Source of the DNA: Sphingopyxis sp. DBS4 | GTDB lineage: Bacteria; Pseudomonadota; Alphaproteobacteria; Sphingomonadales; Sphingomonadaceae | NCBI RefSeq assembly: GCF_024628865.1 | Contig: NZ_CP102384.1 | Coordinates: 1,127,001-1,191,000, forward strand | DNA: 64,000 bases | Direction: 5' to 3' | Shown: piece by piece, positions 50,839 through 59,958 of the stretch | Layout: the number at the start of each line of letters is the position of its first letter | Numbering within the stretch: position 1 is the stretch's first letter | The notes under the pieces: model-generated | Database searches by the model: none | Told to the model about the DNA's origin: nothing | The model's input: only the letters and a program-made list of their open reading frames with translations | Position numbers and translations under genes: made by a program

Positions 50839-53349
50839 CTATCGCAGAAGGCCAGCGAGCATCGAGACGCCCTTCGAAGAGTGTTCAGTCGGCATTCGAT
50901 TTCCGAACATCTGCCCGACCACATCTCGCAACCCCTCCACATCACCGTTGGAGATCGCCGCTTCGCCTTCGCGGGAGAGACGATCGTGCAGGCCCTTGTC
51001 GAGCGCGGAGAACCGCTCGTCACGGAGGTTTTCGAAGACGGCCGCAATGAAGGCGGGTTGTTGAAATAGGGCGCGTTGAAAGATCGCGTGCGCCTGTTCG
51101 ACGAGGTCTCTGGCCTTCTTCCAATTGCCGTTGCTGAGTTCTTCGCGAGCCGAATGTAGCAGGATGGAAAGGCGCTGGGCCGTTTCTGCCTCGATTTTGT
51201 CGATGAGGTCGGCCGCACCTTCCTCGATCCGGTCGATCTCTTCGAGCAGAATTGCTTTGCGATGCTCAGGTGCATCACCAAGCCTGGCCAGCTCCTGTTG
51301 GACGTGTAGCGCTTCTTCTGTCACCGAACGCCGGGCTTCGGCGTCAGTGGAATTGTCGAGGAGATCCTGCTGGCGCGCGAGCCTCCGCTCCATTCGGTCC
51401 AGCTCAGGCGACGCGCCGAGAGCGGACCTCGCGTGAGAGAGGGCTTCCTGCGCTTCGTTCAGCTTCTTGGACGCGAGTTGCCCTCCCTCGTCACCGTCGA
51501 AGCGTTCGTGGTTTGCTTGCGGGACATAGAAGCTCTTATTGTCCAGATGAATTCCAAGGTCCGGAATAGCAATTTCGCAATTGATCAAACCATTGTCATC
51601 CATGCTCCAATGGATCTCGACGCTGGAACCCGCAACCAACGTGTCGCCTTGATCAAGGATGTCGTCTGCGTGAACGCGAAAAACGCCAACGGACAGGTTC
51701 AGCAGGGGGTCGCCGACACCCTCTGCATGATTGAACAATTCAACGTCGAAATGGGAGGACACGCCACCGGTCAACGTTTCTCGAAGACGATAGGACGACG
51801 TGCCTTTGACCGGTAGCGGCGTGCCTTTCGAAATGAGTGGCACGAGAATGTTGCGGCGCTCGGACGCAGGGCCGTCCGCGACCTTGACCGAGACGGTTTG
51901 AGTTGCGTGGATGGCGGCCGCAGTCGCTGCCGATCTGTGAAATTCTATGGTTTGGGTGGCACATGCGGGACGGCCGTCCTGATCGGTAATGGACAACTGG
52001 AATTGATGAGCGCCGAGGTGTGGGAGAGGAAGGCTGAGCGAGGCACTGCCGTCGAAGTTGACGATTCCGCTATCGAAGCCTTGTGGCCCTGTAATTTGAT
52101 AGCGATAAGTCTGGCCGCGCGTGTCGGAGGTGATACGCAACCGCGCATTTTCGTCCGACGTTCGCGCCGTGAATGCCAGATTCAGTTCAAGCTTTCCGGT
52201 GACCGCTATGGTTCCGCGTGCGCTTTTCCTTTGCCCCGTCGGACTTCCCCAATCGCGACTCTCTGCGAAGATTGCGGCGCCTCTCGCAACGGCTGTCATC
52301 GGATCGGTTTTATGGTCCGCTGGAATCCCCAGTTCGCGGCTCACCGTCTCGCGTATGACCGGCATTTTTGACGGTCCGCCAATGAAAACGATCCGGTCGA
52401 TGTCATCTTGGCTCAACCCATTGTCCGTCAGTATCTTACGGCACAATGCAATCGAGTCACTAACCTGGTCCGCGATCAGCCCTTCAAGCTGAGCGCGCGT
52501 GACCTCGACTTCGGCGTATATCTCGGCGCCGGATTCGTCGGTGGTTCGCGCATCCTCTTCGCTCAGGAAGACAATAGCTTTGTCGCGGGTAGATAGCTCG
52601 ATTTTGGCCATCTCGACCTTCATTCGCAGGATACCAAACATCCGCCGATATTCGGGACGAACCGAGGCGTCGGCGGGCAGGTCAAATTTGCCCGCGAGCC
52701 ATGGGCGCACGATGGAATCCAAAATGCTCCGGTCGAAGTCACGGCCACCAAGCATATTGATGCCTTCGTGCGCTATCACATTGACGGCCCCGCCGCTGGC
52801 TTCAACCAACGCAACGTCGAAAGTGCCGCCGCCGAGATCGTAAACGAGAAAGCGGCCATCACGCCGTGACGCACCTTCCAGGGCGGCCATGGCCGCAGCC
52901 ACGGGTTCCTGAAGCAATCCGACGCGTGGCAACCCTGCCTCCCTGGCAGCACGGATCGTCGCCTCTGACTGCATCTGGTTGAAGGCTGCGGGGATCGTGA
53001 TAATCGCGCCTTCCACCTCGACCGAGCCGGCTTCGGCCGTCGTCTGCCGAATGAGCTGTCGGATAATCTCCGAGCTTGCTTCTTCAGGAGTGAGCGTTTT
53101 TTCCGCGCCCTTTAGCTCGATCGTACTCGATGTCCCCATGAGCCGCTTGAAACCCTGCGCGACGTTTTCCGGCGAGAGCTCCGCTTGTGCCTGAGCGCGG
53201 GTTCCCACGGACATATGACCGCGCCGGTCGAAGTGGAGCATGCTCGACAGCACATCTTTCCCGTCGTCCGTTTTGAAGAGCCGGATACCGCCGCTATCGA
53301 TACCGACTATCGCCGAATTTGAGGTTCCAAGATCAATCCCGAGGTACAT
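50839..53349 (-). CDS. Hsp70-family chaperone with extended C-terminus
   Basis: 836 residues against about 640 in DnaK. The nucleotide-binding domain is intact: phosphate-1 'GIDLGTSNSAI' (4-14), connect-1 'LQEPVAAAMAA', phosphate-2 'VYDLGGGTFDVAL' and adenosine motif 'IVFIGGPSKMPVIRE'. After about residue 365 the DnaK-type substrate domain is replaced by two beta-rich segments (roughly 375-480 and 500-640) and a long helical coiled-coil tail (645-836). The linker does not show the DnaK 'DVLLLD' motif. It is not the housekeeping DnaK. The start overlaps the end of the GrpE-like gene by 17 bases. In E. coli the specialised Hsp70 HscC works with membrane-anchored J proteins, a comparable layout. 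Confidence 0.92.
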   Translation of the reverse strand: MYLGIDLGTSNSAIVGIDSGGIRLFKTDDGKDVLSSMLHFDRRGHMSVGTRAQAQAELSPENVAQGFKRLMGTSSTIELKGAEKTLTPEEASSEIIRQLIRQTTAEAGSVEVEGAIITIPAAFNQMQSEATIRAAREAGLPRVGLLQEPVAAAMAALEGASRRDGRFLVYDLGGGTFDVALVEASGGAVNVIAHEGINMLGGRDFDRSILDSIVRPWLAGKFDLPADASVRPEYRRMFGILRMKVEMAKIELSTRDKAIVFLSEEDARTTDESGAEIYAEVEVTRAQLEGLIADQVSDSIALCRKILTDNGLSQDDIDRIVFIGGPSKMPVIRETVSRELGIPADHKTDPMTAVARGAAIFAESRDWGSPTGQRKSARGTIAVTGKLELNLAFTARTSDENARLRITSDTRGQTYRYQITGPQGFDSGIVNFDGSASLSLPLPHLGAHQFQLSITDQDGRPACATQTIEFHRSAATAAAIHATQTVSVKVADGPASERRNILVPLISKGTPLPVKGTSSYRLRETLTGGVSSHFDVELFNHAEGVGDPLLNLSVGVFRVHADDILDQGDTLVAGSSVEIHWSMDDNGLINCEIAIPDLGIHLDNKSFYVPQANHERFDGDEGGQLASKKLNEAQEALSHARSALGASPELDRMERRLARQQDLLDNSTDAEARRSVTEEALHVQQELARLGDAPEHRKAILLEEIDRIEEGAADLIDKIEAETAQRLSILLHSAREELSNGNWKKARDLVEQAHAIFQRALFQQPAFIAAVFENLRDERFSALDKGLHDRLSREGEAAISNGDVEGLRDVVGQMFGNRMPTEHSSKGVSMLAGLLR

Positions 53350-53698
53350 GGTCGTCCGCCTTCTTAATCGCCACCCGTGCCGAATGAACTACTTGTCCCT
53401 TATAGATAATCGCCGGTTCGATGGCTTTGTCGACAATTAAAGAATCCGCATCAGCGAACTCTTCGTGATTGATCGCCACGGCCGGAATTTGGGGGCCAAA
53501 TGGCTGGCCCTCGAAAGTGGCGAGCTCGATTTCAAGAGCCGCGAGATGCTGCGTAAGCCTGCCCGACGAGAAACGGAGCTGCGCCGCGAACCGTTCGCTC
53601 CTGCCCTCAGGGAGGCTTTCGGATACTCGCTCGCAACTGCGCAGCAACTTCCAGTAGTCCGAAGCCAGGTTCGCCCAGGTTTCGACATCATTGTCCAT
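53333..53698 (-). CDS. Small GrpE-like protein (possible nucleotide-exchange factor)
   Basis: 121 residues: a helical first half (about 1-65) and a beta-rich second half containing 'GPQIPAVAINHEEF' and 'YKGQVVHSARVAI'. The latter resembles the beta-wing end of GrpE, where a Gly-x-Val-hydrophobic strand ends in 'RPA.V.V'. The resemblance is by eye and could be mistaken. The long GrpE dimer helix is shortened. ATG 53698 lies inside the end of the J-like gene (11-base overlap), and the stop overlaps the Hsp70 start by 17 bases, so the three proteins are made in a coupled way. A nucleotide-exchange role would complete the chaperone set. Confidence 0.6.
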   Translation of the reverse strand: MDNDVETWANLASDYWKLLRSCERVSESLPEGRSERFAAQLRFSSGRLTQHLAALEIELATFEGQPFGPQIPAVAINHEEFADADSLIVDKAIEPAIIYKGQVVHSARVAIKKADDHVPRD

Positions 53699-55775
53699 CA
53701 GTGCCACTTTCTTCGAGTGCATCAACCGCATCCCCGAACGTCGGCGTACCGGGATTCGAGGGCGCAAAGGATTGTGCGGGCGGAGTAATTGGCGTCGGCG
53801 AGGGGGCTCGCCCAACCAGCTCGATGCCTTCTTGCCGTAGCCGGTCCGATTCAACGGCAATTTCGCCGTCGACGACCGACTTGTCTCTTTGATCGTAATT
53901 GAAGCGACCACATCGGCTAATGAAGTCCGAGACCTCCGAATTGAAGCGGTTTTGCTGTGGATATGAGCTTACGGCCGTTCGCGCTGCCTCTAGCCGTTCG
54001 GTCTGCTTGAGACAGTAGCGAAGTTCCGATATCGAGAGCGATGCCGTTGAATAAGGGGCAGGGGGTGTCTCCATGCCGTCATCTGACGTAGCGGTGGCTT
54101 CGCTCGGATAGGATGATTGCTCGTCCGTAGCCTGGGCTGCCTCGTCGACGAAAGCGTCCTCCGAACTCGCGTAGGCAGCCTCGTCGGCAACGCTGTCTGC
54201 TTTGCTTCCGGAATTGCTGTAGATTGCAACGACGGCAATGAGGCCAATGATACCCCAGGTTACGAACGAGCTGGTGCGGGCGGAGCTGATTTTCTCGTCG
54301 ATTTGTCGTTGTATTTGGATGAAACGCGCCCGCTCCTCGGGGTCGTCGCTCTCGGTAAGGATCGCGCAGTGAAGCTTCGCATCCTTCAACCTTCCGGATT
54401 TGAGTGCCTCCGCCAAGCGAATGGATGCCGTCGTCCGCTCAAGCGTGTTGCGATCTCGGCGCAGAGCGGCCCCTAGTTCTTTCGGCAGCCTATCGACTAC
54501 CAGAAACAGGTAGTCGAGAATGATGGTCGCTCCATCGCAATCCTCCTGCTCATTGTGGAGGGCGATCGACAGGGACCGAACGATGCGCACGGCACCGGCT
54601 ATGACATTCTGATCTCTCTGATTATCGACGATCTCTCCGTACAGGCGTCGTATCGTTCCGATCGGATCAGGAGAATTAACGGTGAAGCCTGACCGTGCCA
54701 GTGTAGCGCTAATCTTGCTCAAATTCGCTTCCGCTGCATCAACTGCGGCAGCCAATGGCATGAGGATTGATGCGACCCGATGATCCTGTTCGAGCGAAAC
54801 CAATGCCTCGACATCCGTCGCCAGCTGCGCCGCGGCGGTTGGGAGCTCGGCGAAGAGCTTTTGAGCCAGTTCGCTCAGACGCAGTGCATCCGAAGGACGC
54901 TCACGCTCATTGGCTAATGTGAGCACGGCCCTTCGAATGACCTTGTACAGGCGTTGGGAGTGAACTTCATCGGCGCCAAGATGCTCATCCGCCCGTTGCA
55001 GCGGCTGGGCAACCTTGTCCCAATCAATCAATCTTCGTTCGATCTCCGGGAAAGCTTCGCGACCCGAAAGGTCCTCGACATACTCGTCCAGCAATGAGGA
55101 AATCGCCGATGTTTCGTTCTCGAGCGTAGTCGAGACGGAACGTTCATATTGCGCTAGAAGGGCGATAGCCAGCCGGTCCTGGCGAAGTGTGCTGGCGGCG
55201 CATCTCACTTCGATAATGCGAAGGACCTCAGCGGCAGGGGCGTCAAAACGTTTGAAGGCTGCAATTGCTGTTTCTGCATGCTGCTCGGTGATTGTCTTGA
55301 GTTCGCTGCCAAGATCGGCACGGGAAACAGTACCGAAGCCGGAAACCGATCTCTCCTCCTCGACGGTTCGGTGAAGATCCCCTTCGTCGATCTCCTCGTG
55401 AGCCGCCAGAAGTTGATCCACAATTTCTCGGGCACCTTCTTTGCTAGTTGCGAGAGATGCGGCCTCTGCCAAGAGGTTCGCCTGGGCAATGCCATCGGCA
55501 TTTTTGGCAGCTTGCTCGAATTCCGTCGAAGATTGGAAGCTTAGTGCCTTGCGCGCATCGCTCGGTCGCATCCCCAGAAGGTAGGCCAGTTCGGCCGACA
55601 AACGGTCTCGCGGCGTGAAAAGGGCTTGCCGCGCCATATCGAGCTTGCGCTCGTCGTCAGGGGTCTCGGCATCGAGAAGCGCATCTTGGTGAGCGTCGTT
55701 AATCTCGCTTCGCCGCGATCTGGGGCTGACGCCGAGTATTGCAAAAGGATTATCTGAAAATCGTGGCGCCGTCAC
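53688..55775 (-). CDS. Membrane protein with degenerate J-like domain
   Basis: 695 residues. The first 65 begin 'NPFAILGVSPRSRRSEINDA' and end 'FTPRDRLSAELAYLLG', the outline of a J domain, but the loop holds 'DAETPDDE' where HPD is expected, so it may bind Hsp70 without normal stimulation. A long helical region follows to about 500. One membrane helix (503-521, 'FVTWGIIGLIAVVAIYS') leads to a 174-residue tail, probably periplasmic. That tail is first acidic, then has two Cys in 'LRYCLKQTERLEAARTAVSS' and 'ISRCGRFNY', which could form a disulfide. The start is GTG 55775. It is first gene of the chaperone operon and the nearest gene upstream is tRNA-Thr. Confidence 0.72.
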   Translation of the reverse strand: MTAPRFSDNPFAILGVSPRSRRSEINDAHQDALLDAETPDDERKLDMARQALFTPRDRLSAELAYLLGMRPSDARKALSFQSSTEFEQAAKNADGIAQANLLAEAASLATSKEGAREIVDQLLAAHEEIDEGDLHRTVEEERSVSGFGTVSRADLGSELKTITEQHAETAIAAFKRFDAPAAEVLRIIEVRCAASTLRQDRLAIALLAQYERSVSTTLENETSAISSLLDEYVEDLSGREAFPEIERRLIDWDKVAQPLQRADEHLGADEVHSQRLYKVIRRAVLTLANERERPSDALRLSELAQKLFAELPTAAAQLATDVEALVSLEQDHRVASILMPLAAAVDAAEANLSKISATLARSGFTVNSPDPIGTIRRLYGEIVDNQRDQNVIAGAVRIVRSLSIALHNEQEDCDGATIILDYLFLVVDRLPKELGAALRRDRNTLERTTASIRLAEALKSGRLKDAKLHCAILTESDDPEERARFIQIQRQIDEKISSARTSSFVTWGIIGLIAVVAIYSNSGSKADSVADEAAYASSEDAFVDEAAQATDEQSSYPSEATATSDDGMETPPAPYSTASLSISELRYCLKQTERLEAARTAVSSYPQQNRFNSEVSDFISRCGRFNYDQRDKSVVDGEIAVESDRLRQEGIELVGRAPSPTPITPPAQSFAPSNPGTPTFGDAVDALEESGTDGQ

Positions 55776-56022
55776 AAGCTTCTCTGATCTACCGAACTGA
55801 CGAGAGTGCGGGAGCAGCTTGAATTGTCCGCTCTCAAGTCGGCGCGCTGTTGCGTGCCCTTCCTGAGAGTCGTGACTGCGTCATTCTCCCCCCGGTGTTC
55901 TAATCGCCGGTCGTCGGGAACGGATCAATTCTTTTTTCCGGGCATGAGGGTCGCGGGCAGCATTGCGAGCCGCAAGAACCATCTCGGTCCACGCCATCTA
56001 AGTCATTGAATTATGGGGTCGA
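55776..56022. other. Region upstream of the chaperone operon
   Basis: About 250 bases with no supported gene, AT-richer than the core. It should hold the promoter of the chaperone operon (minus strand). I could not identify a heat-shock (RpoH-type) promoter by eye. Confidence 0.5.
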
Positions 56023-56097
56023 TGGTGCGCTTACAGGACTCGAACCTGTGACCCCATCATTACGAATGATGTGCTCTACCAACTGAGCTAAAGCGGC
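56023..56097 (-). tRNA. tRNA-Thr (anticodon CGT), acceptor stem one base short
   Basis: 75 bases including CCA. The anticodon arm CATCA-TTCGTAA-TGATG gives CGT. D-arm and T-arm are normal. The 5' acceptor strand is GCCGCTT, but the 3' strand is AAGCGC instead of AAGCGGC before ACCA, so one base is missing and at least one pair is lost. It may be a damaged or non-functional copy or a product of integration at this site. Its 3' end faces the chaperone operon and the tRNA-Leu. Confidence 0.8.
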
Positions 56098-56290
56098 AAC
56101 GAGGGGCGCCTCTACCAGCGTGCCGGGGCGAAGACAAGCATCGTCGCGCAGAATCTGATTCCGAGAATATCTTCCGCCTGTCGGTGCAGTCGCGTGGCTG
56201 CTTTGGCCGGGATACAACGCATTTTCCTTTTGAAAATAGGCTTCTGGCATCGGGCGCCGCTCCGCACCCCATTTCAGGAGCTTTTCAAAC

Positions 56291-58024
56291 GTGCCCACAA
56301 TATTGGCAGAACGACCATCCCCTATATCCGCCAGTGACGAAGCGGAGACCGTCCTTCGGCCCAAATTGAAGCGTGGACCCAAGCCGAAGCCGATTGTCGA
56401 ATACCCCGAGCCGTCGGCCGAGGACTGGACCGATCCACCGACTTTCCCGGAAGCGCTCTCGCTGCACATGATGCGGCACGGCGACAGCTGCAATCATCTC
56501 CATCGCGCCATCATTCGTCCCGGCGACAAAATCGACCGCAAGACGATCCAGACCTGGGCTGTCGGTGCAAAATCGCCAGGGACCGTAGAAAGCCTCGCCG
56601 TCCTAGAACGAATCGAGCGGCGCTATCGGCTGCCGACGGGCTATTTCCACGCGAAGCTGGACCGGAGCGGCCGAGCCGCTGCGCGGCCTGCTATTGCGAA
56701 ACTTACGACCGCCGAGCGTCGGCGGCTTGCCTGGCACCTTCCGAGCGATTTCTCGAAACGCCCCAAGCGCGAGCGCGAGGAGATATTGGCGTGGGTGCGC
56801 TCGGTGATCATCGAGGGCGCCACAGATTATCGGCGCTTCCAGCGCGAAGCGACGCAACAGCGCTTCTCGCTTCGTTTTCCGGGAATCCTTGGTGATGGCC
56901 GTGTTCGAGGCGGCGGCGGCTCCGTTAAGGATGATCCGGACGAGGGAACGGAATTGGCGTGCCGGGATGCACCTTTGCATCTCCAGCAAGAAGTCGGCCG
57001 CCTCATCGCGTTCAAGACCTCAACCCTGGCTCCGTCGGGGCTTCTACGGCAGGGGATGTGGGGCGAAGAGACTGCATCGCAGAAACTCGAGCATCTCGGG
57101 TTGCTCTTCGGCGCGCTGCGGTCGCCGGCCGGCGGCGAGATCAAGGGGCTCGGCGTTCCTATCGATCGGCTGTGCCTCGCCATGCTTCTCTTCCCGTCTC
57201 TTTGGGACTGGTATCTCCATTGGCGCGAAGATCGCCGCGGTTTCTACACGAGCTGGGAAATCAACATGCTCGATTTCGCGCTCTCGCTTGCGAGAGACAA
57301 GACGGGCTGGATGCGGCAGCACTCTGACCTCGCAGATGCGCTGCAACCCGTTGAAGGTTTGATTTCAGCTGCGGAAGTCGAAGAGGCGCGGCGGGACTGG
57401 GATGCGGTCTGTGACCGCTTCACCATTTATGCGCTGAACCGAAAGAAGGACGTCCAGCGCGTCGCGAAGGTTCATCGCGATCCCTTCGAGCCCATATTGC
57501 CCATCCTTGAAGCTGAGAGCCCCGTCGGCGAATATCGCAAGATCACCGAGGAGATACTGGACCGGCTGCCGAGTGCGCGTCGCTATCCGAAAGCGGCGGC
57601 CGAGGCCGTGCGCGCCTTTCTGATGCTGCGCTTCGGACTGCATCTTGGCCTGCGGCAAAAGAACCTGCGCCAGCTTCGCTTCTGCGTCCGGGGCGGGCAC
57701 CACAGCAGCGAGAAGCAGCTTGAAAAGCTGAAGTGCGGTGAACTGCGATGGAATGAGCTTTCCGGCGGTTGGGAGGTCTTCATTCCGGCGGTTGCCTTCA
57801 AGAATGCGTCCTCGTCCTTCTTCAGCCGGAAGCCTTACCGCCTGCTGCTGCCCGATCTTGGGCGACTCTATGAGTTCATCGATCTCTACCTCGAGCGCGA
57901 TCGGCAAATTCTGCTTGGGCGCGTTGAGGATCCGAAGACCTTCTTCGTGAAGTCGGCGAAGCTGACCACGAAGAATGCCGCTTATAGTCAGGTCGGCTTC
58001 TACGACGCTTGGCGCCTGACGATC
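56291..58024 (+). pseudogene. Large tyrosine recombinase, 5' part (split by an IS)
   Basis: 578 residues before the insertion. There is an Xre-like helical segment at about 55-120 and a long unique middle. The box I Arg lies in 'GLHLGLRQKNLRQLRF' near residue 450. Start GTG 56291 has AGGAG ten bases upstream. The frame ends at a TGA supplied by the first bases of the IS. Removing the IS and one copy of the GATC duplication restores '...WRLTI-QRYGIYNPY...' in frame with 59269-59514, giving an intact protein of 659 residues. So the gene was functional until the insertion, which looks recent. The gene was probably the integrase of a second element. Confidence 0.85.
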
Positions 58025-58050
58025 TGACGTGCTCCCCTGATTGTTACCAG

Positions 58051-58941
58051 TCAGAGGTAGAGTCCGGCTCCTTCATGATGGTTGATTGATGGGATGGCAA
58101 TGGTCCTGGGGGCATGCCCCCAGGACCATTGGCCGGCGATCTCGGCGGGTGTTTGCCCGCCCAGTTTCGAGTGCGGCCTGACGTGATTATAATCGTATCG
58201 CCAAGCCATGAGCACGAAGCGGGCATGCGCCAGCGACGTGAACAGGGTCTCGTTGAGGCATTCGTCACGCAGGCGTCCGTTGAAGCTTTCAACGAAGCCG
58301 TTCTGCATCGGCTTCCCCGGCGCGATATAATGCCATTCGACCTGACGCTCCTGCGACCAGCGCAGGATCGCCGACGAGGTCAGTTCGGTGCCGTTGTCGC
58401 TGACGACCATGTGAGGCTTCCCCCGCAGGCCGATCAGCGTCGTCAGTTCCCGGGCAACGCGGATGCCCGACAGCGACGTATCGGCCACCAGCGCCAGACA
58501 TTCCCGCGTAAAGTCATCGACGATGCACAGGATGCGGAACCGCCGACCGCACACCAGGCTGTCCGACACGAAGTCGAGCGACCACCGCTGGTTCGGACCC
58601 TGCGGCAGTGCCATCGGCGCCCGCGTGCCCAGGGCCCGCTTGCGGCCACCACGGCGGCGGACCCGCAGTCCCTCCTCACGATAGATGCGCAGCAGCTTCT
58701 TGTGGTTCGGGCGCATGCCCTCCCGCGCCAGAAGATACCCCAGACGACGATAGCCGAACCGGCGGCGCTCGGCCGCCAGCTCGCGCAGGCGTTGCCGCAG
58801 AGCACCGTCATCCGGCCTCGTTGGCTCATATCTGATCACCCGGCGGCTCACGCCGACCAGGCTGCACGCCCGACGCTCGCTCAGCCCGTGATGGTCACGA
58901 GCATATGCGACGGCTTCCCGCTTGGCGCCGGGCGTCACCAT
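58051..58941 (-). CDS. IS3-family transposase OrfB
   Basis: 296 residues with an HTH_21 region and an rve integrase core. The DDE triad is visible in 'RWSLDFVSD', 'VVSDNGTE' and '[13 protein letters not shown]'. It overlaps orfA by seven bases in the -1 frame across a run of seven As, which is the standard slippery site for making the OrfAB fusion transposase. The frame is intact, so the element could be active. Confidence 0.94.
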   Translation of the reverse strand: MVTPGAKREAVAYARDHHGLSERRACSLVGVSRRVIRYEPTRPDDGALRQRLRELAAERRRFGYRRLGYLLAREGMRPNHKKLLRIYREEGLRVRRRGGRKRALGTRAPMALPQGPNQRWSLDFVSDSLVCGRRFRILCIVDDFTRECLALVADTSLSGIRVARELTTLIGLRGKPHMVVSDNGTELTSSAILRWSQERQVEWHYIAPGKPMQNGFVESFNGRLRDECLNETLFTSLAHARFVLMAWRYDYNHVRPHSKLGGQTPAEIAGQWSWGHAPRTIAIPSINHHEGAGLYL

Positions 58942-59201
58942 TTTTTTGATGTCAGATCCTTCAGCACCGCATTGTCGAGCATCGCCTCGGCCAGAAGCTT
59001 CTTCAGCTTCGCATTCTCGTCCTCAAGCGCCCGAAGCCGCCGCGCCTCCGACACGTCCAGACCCCCGAACTTGGCCTTATACTTGTAGAAGGTCGCCGAG
59101 CTGATCCCATGACGGCGGCATACATCCGCCGTCGGCATCCCCGCCTCTTGCTCCTTCAATATCGCGATGATCTGCTCTTCGCTGAACCTGCTTCGCTTCA
59201 T
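58935..59201 (-). CDS. IS3-family transposase OrfA
   Basis: 88 residues: helix-turn-helix ('[16 protein letters not shown]', '[20 protein letters not shown]') and a short leucine-zipper-like helix ('[20 protein letters not shown]', in part). It binds the IS ends and pairs with OrfB. It ends in '...LTSKKW' right after the A-rich frameshift site. Confidence 0.94.
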   Translation of the reverse strand: MKRSRFSEEQIIAILKEQEAGMPTADVCRRHGISSATFYKYKAKFGGLDVSEARRLRALEDENAKLKKLLAEAMLDNAVLKDLTSKKW

Positions 59202-59268
59202 TCTGTCCGACTCCTTCGTGTCGGACTCTACTCAAAATCGGTCACATTTCAGGGGAGCACGTCAGATC

Positions 59269-59514
59269 CAGCGCTATGGCATCTATAATCCTTATACCGG
59301 CCGCGGCGCGATCAAGGGCCTACTTCCGCACGGCCCGCACAATGTGCGCGATGTGTTGGCAACGCACGTTCTCAAGAAGACCGGCTCCTACGAGCAAGCG
59401 GGCTATGCCATCCAGGACAGCCCGGAAATTGTCGCGAAGCATTACGGTCGATTTTTCCCGCATGACAAATCGGCGTTAGCAGCGGTGGTTCTCAATCAGG
59501 CCTGGGAGACCTGA
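59269..59514 (+). pseudogene. Large tyrosine recombinase, 3' part (split by an IS)
   Basis: 81 codons in frame with 56291-58024 once the IS is removed. They hold the second catalytic block: H-x-x-R in 'GPHNVRDVLATH' and the probable nucleophile Tyr in 'AKHYGRFFPH'. Without these the 5' part cannot be catalytic. Confidence 0.85.
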
Positions 59515-59958
59515 AAAGGACAGAGCCGAAAGCAAGTTGAGCGCGGCCTCAAATGAGCGCGCACTGGCTGCGGCAGGCTGCCGCCAGAGGTCGCGCGTTT
59601 GCTTGGGTTGCCGCGCTGCGCTCTTGGCTCGCTGGTCTTGGCGGGGCTGCGGCTAAGCACATCTGCGCGCGCACGCCGCCCCGCCTGCGGCTTCGGCCAA
59701 GGGCGCGTCCGTTGTCCGATGAGGACGCCGCGCTGACCGCACGGCGGCGTTGTTTTGAGCCGGCCACGGACAGCGTGTCGTTCGGCGCTCGGCTATGGGA
59801 CCGCTCGGCCGTCGCGCAAGCCGGGCGTTGCCCGGCTCTTCCACTTCGTTGCAGCCCTTTGGGTGCGCGCCGTCCTTTGGCGCGATCCCGTCGCCTTTTC
59901 TCGCCGCCCGCCCCGCCGTCCGGGGCCGGGTGTGGTTGAAGAGAGAAGGAAGTAAGTC
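59515..59958. other. GC-rich leader of the ParB-like gene
   Basis: 444 bases with no supported gene, though frames are open because of the base composition. It contains the leader motif starting at 59844 ('CTTCGTTGCAGCCCTTTGGG'), related to motifs before the DUF736 and ArdC genes, and ends in GAAGGAAG, the ParB-like ribosome site. Confidence 0.6.

Larger units (their letters stand above)
58021..59268. mobile_element. IS3-family insertion sequence (IS407-like), 1,240 bp, with 4-bp target duplication
   Basis: The element is 58025-59264. Both ends are TGACGTGCTCCCCTGA in inverted orientation, with weaker matches beyond. GATC is duplicated at 58021-58024 and 59265-59268. It carries orfA and orfB on the minus strand. 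A 4-bp duplication and the OrfA sequence suggest the IS407 subgroup. The clean duplication and intact frames indicate a recent insertion. Confidence 0.93.

Noticed and set aside
50839..53349. Hsp70 gene as the housekeeping dnaK
   Set aside because: Its C-terminal half, length and neighbours differ from DnaK, and it lies in an island.
56023..56097. tRNA-Thr 3' end as the right attachment site for the tRNA-Leu integrase
   Set aside because: The shared bases with tRNA-Leu are only those common to most tRNA T-arms and CCA ends.
59553..59939. 128-codon plus-strand frame before the ParB-like gene
   Set aside because: Ala/Arg/Pro-rich translation of a GC-rich leader with no start signal.
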